64,000 bases of DNA, from the NCBI GenBank assembly GCA_024760905.1, contig CM045733.1, positions 41,589,001-41,653,000 of the forward strand, given 5' to 3'. A program made the translations under genes and the position numbers. The notes beneath the pieces are model-generated. The model did not search any database. It was given only the letters and a program-made list of their open reading frames with translations, and was not told where the DNA came from. Positions 59,330-64,000 of this stretch are shown here, one piece after another (positions within the stretch are counted from its first letter, which is position 1; the number at the start of each line of letters is the position of its first letter). The stretch is from Plotosus lineatus. Taxonomy: Eukaryota > Chordata > Actinopteri > Siluriformes > Plotosidae.

Positions 59330-59570
59330 ACGAATACAATTTATTTAATGTTCAGTTCAAGGTGTTTGTGGTTGAAAAATAAATGTTAACCATTTTTGTT
59401 CGTTAAAATGGTTTTTTATACTCTTTAAACTGTTTGTGATTGAAGAATCAACCAATTCTTATGACATTTCACATTACCGTTATTCTGGCGTCCATTGGGG
59501 GGGTCATTTCTGTCCGGCGGTGAAGGGGGCAGTGGCAAAAAAAGTTTGAAAACCACTGATCTACAACCTC

Positions 59571-59816
59571 CCCAGTGCAGCTAACTGGGTTATCAAAGGC
59601 CGGCCATGTCTCTCACTGTCTATGGTGTGAGGCATGTTAAAGAACCATTGCTGACTTTTGACAAGAGTAGGCTGCAAAGCCGTCAGTGTGTTTCCGCCCT
59701 GCGATGGTCTGGCGAGCTGTCCAGGGTGTACTCTGCCCTCGCCCGGAGTTGGCTGGGATGGGCACCAGCCTCCCTGCGACCCTAATTAGGATGAAGTGGT
59801 TACAGAAAATGAACTG
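59571..59816 (+). mobile_element. tRNA-SINE, AATTAGGAT-tail variant, head missing
   Basis: CCCAGTGCAGCTAACTGGGT body, GCGATGGTCTGGCGAGCTGT, GGCACCAGCCTCCCTGCGAC, and the tail CCTAATTAGGATGAAGTGGT TACAGAAAATGAA. It lies directly outside the hAT right end. Confidence 0.85.
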
Positions 59817-60551
59817 ATCTACAACCTTTCACACTCACACACAGGTCAGTTTGTATCAGTCCATTCACTTAAAATGCATGTTGATAGACTGTGGGAGGAC
59901 ACAAGGAAGAAACCCTCACAATGTCAAGGAGAACATGCAACCCACAATGCGGCTGTTCTCCCCAAGTGAAGTTGACATAGTTAGAATTCACCTACAAATT
60001 AGGCTCTACCCCTAACACCAGTGGGTTGGTGGGTGGGTTGTTCTGTAAGTTCTACTAACAGTTAAGCTATCTATATCATGGACTGATTCTTTAGTGAATA
60101 GCACTTTCTTGAATGCCATGTTATGATCTTGACAAACATGTCCAGCATATTTCAGGAAGTGTGCATGGTAAATTTTTAAATTGCTTCTGACTTTGCAGGG
60201 TATGTGTCATCCCTGCATATAAATTTATATTCTCTGTCTTCATGATTATGCTGGTATTTGTTTCTACATAGCCATAAAATTGGAGCACTAAACTGCATTT
60301 AGTAAATGTGAACTGAACAATGTTGCATATTTTTAGCCTTTCAGCAGTTTCACATGGAGCAACCAAAATAGAAAAAGGGAAGCAAACATTATTTATCTGG
60401 TACTACTACTTAGAATGGTGACAGCAAGACATCATAGATACAAGAAATGCTGTAATAGGTAATAGGGGATCCACATAGCAAGGGGAAATATGTATTCCAA
60501 CAGTCCTTGGAAAGACAACATGTGCAACCTCATTGCAATATTGCATGAGAA

Positions 60552-60889
60552 ATTTCCTTTCGGCTTTTTCCCTTTTTCAGGGGTGGCTACAGCGAATGAT
60601 TCACACATTTGATTTGGCATAAGTTTTTGTGTCAGATGTCCTTCCTCACACAACCCTTTAGGAAGGGACAGAAACACGCTGACGGCTTTGCAGTCTACTC
60701 TAGTTGAAAGTCAGCAATGGTTCTTTTACCTGCCTCTCACCATAGACAGTGAGAGACATGGCCTGCCTTTGATAACCCAGTTAGCTGCACTGGGGGGACA
60801 GTGACAACCTTGTGGAGAGTGGGACTCGAACCCTCAACCTTAGGGCGCTGGATCGCCGACCCTATACCACCAGGCCACCACTGCGCCCC
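60552..60889 (-). mobile_element. complete tRNA-SINE with RTE tail, diverged
   Basis: TTTCCTTTCGGCTTTTTCCC at the 3' end to GCGCTGGATCGCCGACCCTA and CACCACTGCGCCCC (head). About 35 bases of the LINE-like segment are lost. Confidence 0.87.
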
Positions 60890-61349
60890 ATTGTATAAAG
60901 GTCATCATTTGGTTGATTGCACAAAAACTTCTTCTTTTCCATTCAGCTTTCCCCTTGTTTTTTCAGGGATAGCAAAACATTATCTGAATATTGTAAACCA
61001 TACATGTTTAACCGTGATATTTATTGGGAATGCGTTCATAATTTTATGCAAGATTCAAGATTCAAGAGTCTTTATTGTCATTATGTTTACACATAACAAA
61101 ATTTATTATGAGGTTCTCAGTATTAAAAATTGCAAACAAGTTTAAAAAAGGTGCAAATGAGACAATAAACTGCAATTAACACCGTGAAGAGCAAAGTATA
61201 AACAATAGTGTAAAGATATGTAGTGTTGAAAGCTGAATTGAAGTCCACAAATAACATCCTGACATAAGCGTTCGGGTGCTCCAATGAGTCATTGCTGTGT
61301 AGCGTGCTAACGAAACAGTATCCTCCATAGAGTAGTTCTTCCTGTAGGT

Positions 61350-61790
61350 GAACTGAAGGCTGTCCAGCCCTGCAGGGACAGCGTCCTTGATGTGGTGAAG
61401 GAGACTCTCTCATTGTCCTGGGAGACTTCAATGCCCATGTGGCCAACGATAGCGTGACCCAGAAGGGTGTGATTGGTAGGTACGGCCCTAAAGTCTGATC
61501 CTGAATGGTGTTTCTTTTGTTGAACATCTGTGCTCGTAACGGTTTGTCCATCACAAAAACTATGTTCGAACATAAGGGTGTCCATAAGCGCACTTGGCAC
61601 CAGGACAGGCTGTGGCCAAAAGGTCACCGGTGCCTGTCGTGGCAATAGCCCTAGAACCAGGTGGGGAACACCTACAATGAAGGGGACTGTCCAGCTGAAA
61701 AAGGAGGCCTATAAGCTCTTATTGAGAGTGTGTTGCAGCTTGAGCTGTTGCCGATGCAAAATCTCGGGCTTGGGAGGAGTTCGGTGAGGC
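61350..61790 (+). pseudogene. LINE endonuclease fragments
   Basis: Broken frames show the GDFNAHV motif (GGAGACTTCAATGCCCATGT at 61423) preceded by GTGAAGGAGACTCTCTCATT, then MKGTVQLKKEAYKLLLR (61677 on), segments of the endonuclease and linker of a fish LINE. Several stops and shifts. Confidence 0.65.
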
Positions 61791-61834
61791 CTGGAAAGAG
61801 AACTCCTCCCACGCCCAAGATTTTGCATCAAAAA

Positions 61835-62118
61835 TGCAAAGCCATCAGTGTGTTTCCGCCCTGTGATGGCCTGGCGAGCTGTCAAGGATGTACTCTGCCC
61901 TCGCCCGGAGTTGGCTGGGATGGGTTAATTAGGATTAAGCGGTTACAGAAAATTAAATGAAGTCAAAATTTAAAAAATACTGCAATGGCCTGCAATTATC
62001 TGGTGAGCTGTTCAGGGTGTGCTCTGCCCTTGCCCAGAGTCAGCTTAGATAGCCGTTAGCCTTACCATGACTCGAATTATGATTAATGGGCTGAGAATAT
62101 GAATGACTGAATGAAATG
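61835..62118 (+). mobile_element. two 3' ends of the AATTAGGAT-tail SINE in tandem
   Basis: 61835-61961 has GATGGCCTGGCGAGCTGTCA to TTAATTAGGATTAAGCGGTT ACAGAAAATTAAATGA. 61979-62118 repeats the same segment at lower identity, ending GAATGACTGAATGAAATG. Confidence 0.8.
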
Positions 62119-62300
62119 TATAAGCAACACCCAGTGTGGCTCATTTTCTTACTGGTTACGATATAAATGATTTATAATAAAAAACGACAGGATTTTCTTT
62201 CTTCTCCTAGTAATGTACATGTAAGTTATTATAGCATATAGATTATTTATACATTATTATATGTATTTTATTATTATTTATTCATGAATTGGGAAAATCC

Positions 62301-62505
62301 CCCAGTGCACCTGAATGGGTTATCAAAGGCTGGCCATGTCTCTCACAGTCTATGGTGAGATGCATGTTAAAGCTTACTGTCATAAGTTAGATATCGTTCA
62401 GCATGTTTCTGACCTGCAATGGTCCAGAGTCAGTAAAGATGGACACCAGCCTCCCCATGTCCCTAATTAGAATGGATTAGTTCAGAAAATTAATGAATGA
62501 ATGAA
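62301..62505 (+). mobile_element. SINE body and tail fragment
   Basis: CCCAGTGCACCTGAATGGGT TATCAAAGGCTGGCC, then ACCAGCCTCCCCATGTCCCT AATTAGAATGG and GAATGAATGA. It lies downstream of the chemokine stop. Confidence 0.8.
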
Positions 62506-62615
62506 AAAACCCCAGCAATAATTAAATATAATATGAAGTAGAAACAGCATTTTAAAAATTGATAGATATACTATAGTTTAGAATTCTGTATTGAAATCTT
62601 GTTGAATGCAGAGAT

Positions 62616-62727
62616 TCAGGGTTTTGATGCTCTGGCTTTGTTTTTACGATCAATTGCTTTCATGTGATATTTGATCCATGTAGCTGTAGGATTCACACAC
62701 AACTTCTTCTTGCCTATCGTCTGAAAT
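62616..62727 (-). CDS. CC chemokine exon 3: fourth cysteine and C-terminal helix
   Basis: After the acceptor TCACAG it encodes FQTIGKKKLCVNPTATWIKY and HMKAIDRKNKARASKP, then TGA. It holds the fourth cysteine, the conserved WI of the C-terminal helix and a lysine/arginine-rich tail likely to bind glycosaminoglycans. A clear poly(A) signal close to the stop was not found. Confidence 0.95.
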
Positions 62728-62857
62728 CTGTGAGAAAGACACAAATTAAATAATATAAATATTATATAGTTAATATACAAATTATTTAAATATGGTTAAT
62801 GCCAACATCTGGTTATTTTTTAATGTATTATATTTGTACAAATCAGGTTATACTCAC

Positions 62858-62978
62858 ACAACAGCCTTTATGGGGCAACGATCGCTGGTCTTCCAGTAGT
62901 TTACAATGTGTTTCAGAGGGACCTTTGTTTCACTTGTCTTTTCACAGCACTGAATATTGTACTCTGTACTTAGAGGAG
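62858..62978 (-). CDS. CC chemokine exon 2: CC motif and core
   Basis: It starts after AATCAG by completing alanine and encodes PLSTEYNIQCCEKTSETKVP, then LKHIVNYWKTSDRCPIKAV and two bases of valine. It contains the adjacent CC pair and the third cysteine. The donor is TTGT then GTGAGT, phase 2. Confidence 0.95.
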
Positions 62979-63117
62979 CTGATTGATTGTGTTTAAAAGA
63001 GATTATTATTATTATTATTATTATTATTGTTGTTGTTGTTAATAATAATAACTACAGGTACGCTTACAGTATTACAAATGAAATGCTCTGTATTTAACAG
63101 AGTGATTTAAAACTCAC

Positions 63118-63181
63118 CACTGAACACCAGCTGGAACACGTAGATCATAATCAGAAACATCATAATAGTTAAGTTCGTCAT
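63118..63181 (-). CDS. CC chemokine exon 1: signal peptide
   Basis: The ATG is followed by 21 codons of hydrophobic leader and the first base of an alanine codon. The donor is AGTG then GTGAGT, phase 1. No other ATG precedes it between the expected transcription start and this codon in this frame. Confidence 0.93.
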
Positions 63182-63540
63182 TCTAATTGTACTTCTGATT
63201 TCAGACAGAGCTAAAGCAGAGTAAGACCCTGAGATTCAGGAGAGAGGAGTCGTGTTGGATTAGTTCACTGCTCTCTAGCTTATATACCCACTGAGGGGAA
63301 GAAGGAGGGGGGGGTTTGTCACTGAGGGAAAGTTTGTCCTAATACTCAGCATCAAGCTTCTCAGTGTTCAAGCTACATTAGAATATCCCTCCGTTTTCTA
63401 CTTTTCTGGAATATGACACCCACACAAGTGCTTCAGTGTTTACAGGCTTTGCTGGGAATTTTTCTATATGATGAGTTTCCTGATAATTTAGAGAAATATA
63501 CTCAGAATTTGAGAATATTTTGGAAGTGAAAACATTTAGT
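63182..63540. other. chemokine leader and upstream region
   Basis: Apart from the TATA box, a G-run (63309-63316) is the only marked feature. No second gene starts here. Confidence 0.6.
63280..63286 (-). promoter_or_regulatory. TATA box of the chemokine gene
   Basis: On the minus strand this reads TATATAA, about 100 bases upstream of the chemokine ATG. That leaves roughly 70 bases of 5' leader. It is typical of an inducible chemokine promoter. Confidence 0.75.
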
Positions 63541-63545
63541 AAATA

Positions 63546-64000
63546 CTAGTCCTTCTCAAAAAACTAGCATATTGTGATAAAGTTAATTATTTCCTGTAAT
63601 GTACTGATAAACATTAGACTTTCATATATTTTAGATTCATTACACACAACTGAAGTAGTTCAAGCCCTTTATTGTTTTAATATTGATAATTTTGGCAAAA
63701 AAGTAAAGAAAACAAAAAATCCCTATCTCAAAAAATTAGCATATTTCAGCCGACCAATAAAAAAGTGTTTTTAATACAAAAAAAAAGTCAACCTTCAAAT
63801 AATTATTTTCAGTTATGCATTCAATACTTGGTCAGGAATCCTTTTGCAGAAATGACTGCTTCAATGTGGTGTGGCATGGAGGCAATCAGCCTGTGGCACT
63901 GCTGAGGTGTTATGGAGGCCCAGGATGCTTCAATAGCTGCCTTAAGCCTTAAGCCTGCCTGCCTTAAGGTCAGGAGAGTTGGCAGGCCAATTGAGCACAG
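63546..64000 (-). mobile_element. Tc1/mariner element, cut by the window edge
   Basis: The terminal repeat CTAGTCCTTCTCAAAAAACT follows TA (63544-63545) and corresponds in inverted form to the end at 10555. Downstream on the minus strand the transposase C-terminus is readable (ASWASITPQQCHRLIASMPH, and AVISAKGF before the stop at about 63815). The remainder lies beyond 64000. It may be a full element. Confidence 0.88.

Larger units (their letters stand above)
58086..59558 (+). mobile_element. hAT element with near-exact target duplication
   Basis: The left end CAGTGGTTTTCAAAGTGGGC and the right end AAAGTTTGAAAACCACTG are inverted repeats. The flanks ATATACAA (58078-58085) and ATCTACAA (59559-59566) agree at seven of eight positions. 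The left 130 bases are repeated at 58452-58590, so the 5' end is duplicated inside. It carries a transposase C-terminal ORF and a nested SINE part (59101-59329). Confidence 0.88.
62616..63181 (-). other. CC chemokine gene, three exons, complete
   Basis: A secreted chemotactic cytokine that acts on leukocytes through G-protein-coupled chemokine receptors. Three exons splice to 98 codons. Residues 1-21 are a hydrophobic signal peptide (MTNLTIMMFLIMIYVFQLVF and S). The mature part has adjacent cysteines at 32-33 and further cysteines at 56 and 72, the four-cysteine CC pattern. WKTSDRCPIKAVVF and KKKLCVNPTATWI are the third-strand and C-helix segments typical of the family, and a basic tail (DRKNKARASKP) follows. 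Length and the three-exon structure with phases 1 and 2 are canonical. I do not assign a specific CCL number. A TATA box lies 99 bases before the ATG. Confidence 0.95.

Noticed and set aside
63449..63465. NF-kB-like site GGGAATTTTTC upstream of the chemokine
   Set aside because: It departs from the consensus (GGGRNNYYCC) at the 3' half; too weak to list as a site.

Overview
The window looks like nuclear DNA of a bony fish, probably an ostariophysan such as a catfish, though the species is inferred only from repeat style. Two protein-coding genes are visible, both spliced and on the minus strand. They sit in a dense layer of transposons, SINEs, LINE fragments and simple repeats. I see no bacterial, phage or CRISPR features.

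Gene 1 is septin-7. Eight coding exons run right to left: a short first exon at 54668..54630, then 47135..47036, 31034..30928, 25042..24942, 24726..24592, 14652..14535, 11891..11799 and 2689..2593. Splice sites and reading phases agree at every junction. The spliced product covers the N-terminus and most of the septin GTPase domain. The rest of that domain and the coiled-coil tail lie beyond the left edge. A possible alternative first exon sits at 49787..49626. A CpG-containing stretch with CCAAT boxes at about 54.7-55.65 kb is the likely promoter.

Gene 2 is a compact three-exon CC chemokine (63181..62616, 98 residues) with a TATA box at 63280..63286. It lies upstream of septin-7 in the same orientation. 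The two products act separately: septin-7 in cytoskeletal filaments, the chemokine as a secreted leukocyte attractant.

The septin-7 introns are mostly nested mobile DNA. From left to right: a fold-back element (about 50-830); a hAT MITE with exact target duplication (3232-3818); a Tigger/pogo element (4265-10693) carrying a 1.4 kb repeat block, a decayed RTE-type LINE and half a Tc1 element; an L2-type LINE end (10.7-11.3 kb); a hAT element (12154-13414); an unidentified 211+ codon ORF (13500-about 14245); a second nested Tigger element (14968-19556) carrying a second copy of the 1.4 kb block; several TA-flanked MITEs (21.6, 26.9, 38.7 kb); a chimeric Tc1-SINE-LINE block (29.35-30.29 kb); a 460 bp TA-rich microsatellite beside LINE fragments (41.5-43.0 kb); and a hAT element with a nested SINE (44401-45560). 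Between the genes lie more SINEs, LINE pieces and a hAT element with a transposase dimerisation domain (58086-59558). Another Tc1 copy runs off the right edge.

The most notable system is the partnership between the tRNA-derived SINE family and the RTE-type LINE. They share the same 3' terminal sequence, and the SINE body also resembles the block upstream of the LINE body. A second SINE form has the same body but a different 3' tail.
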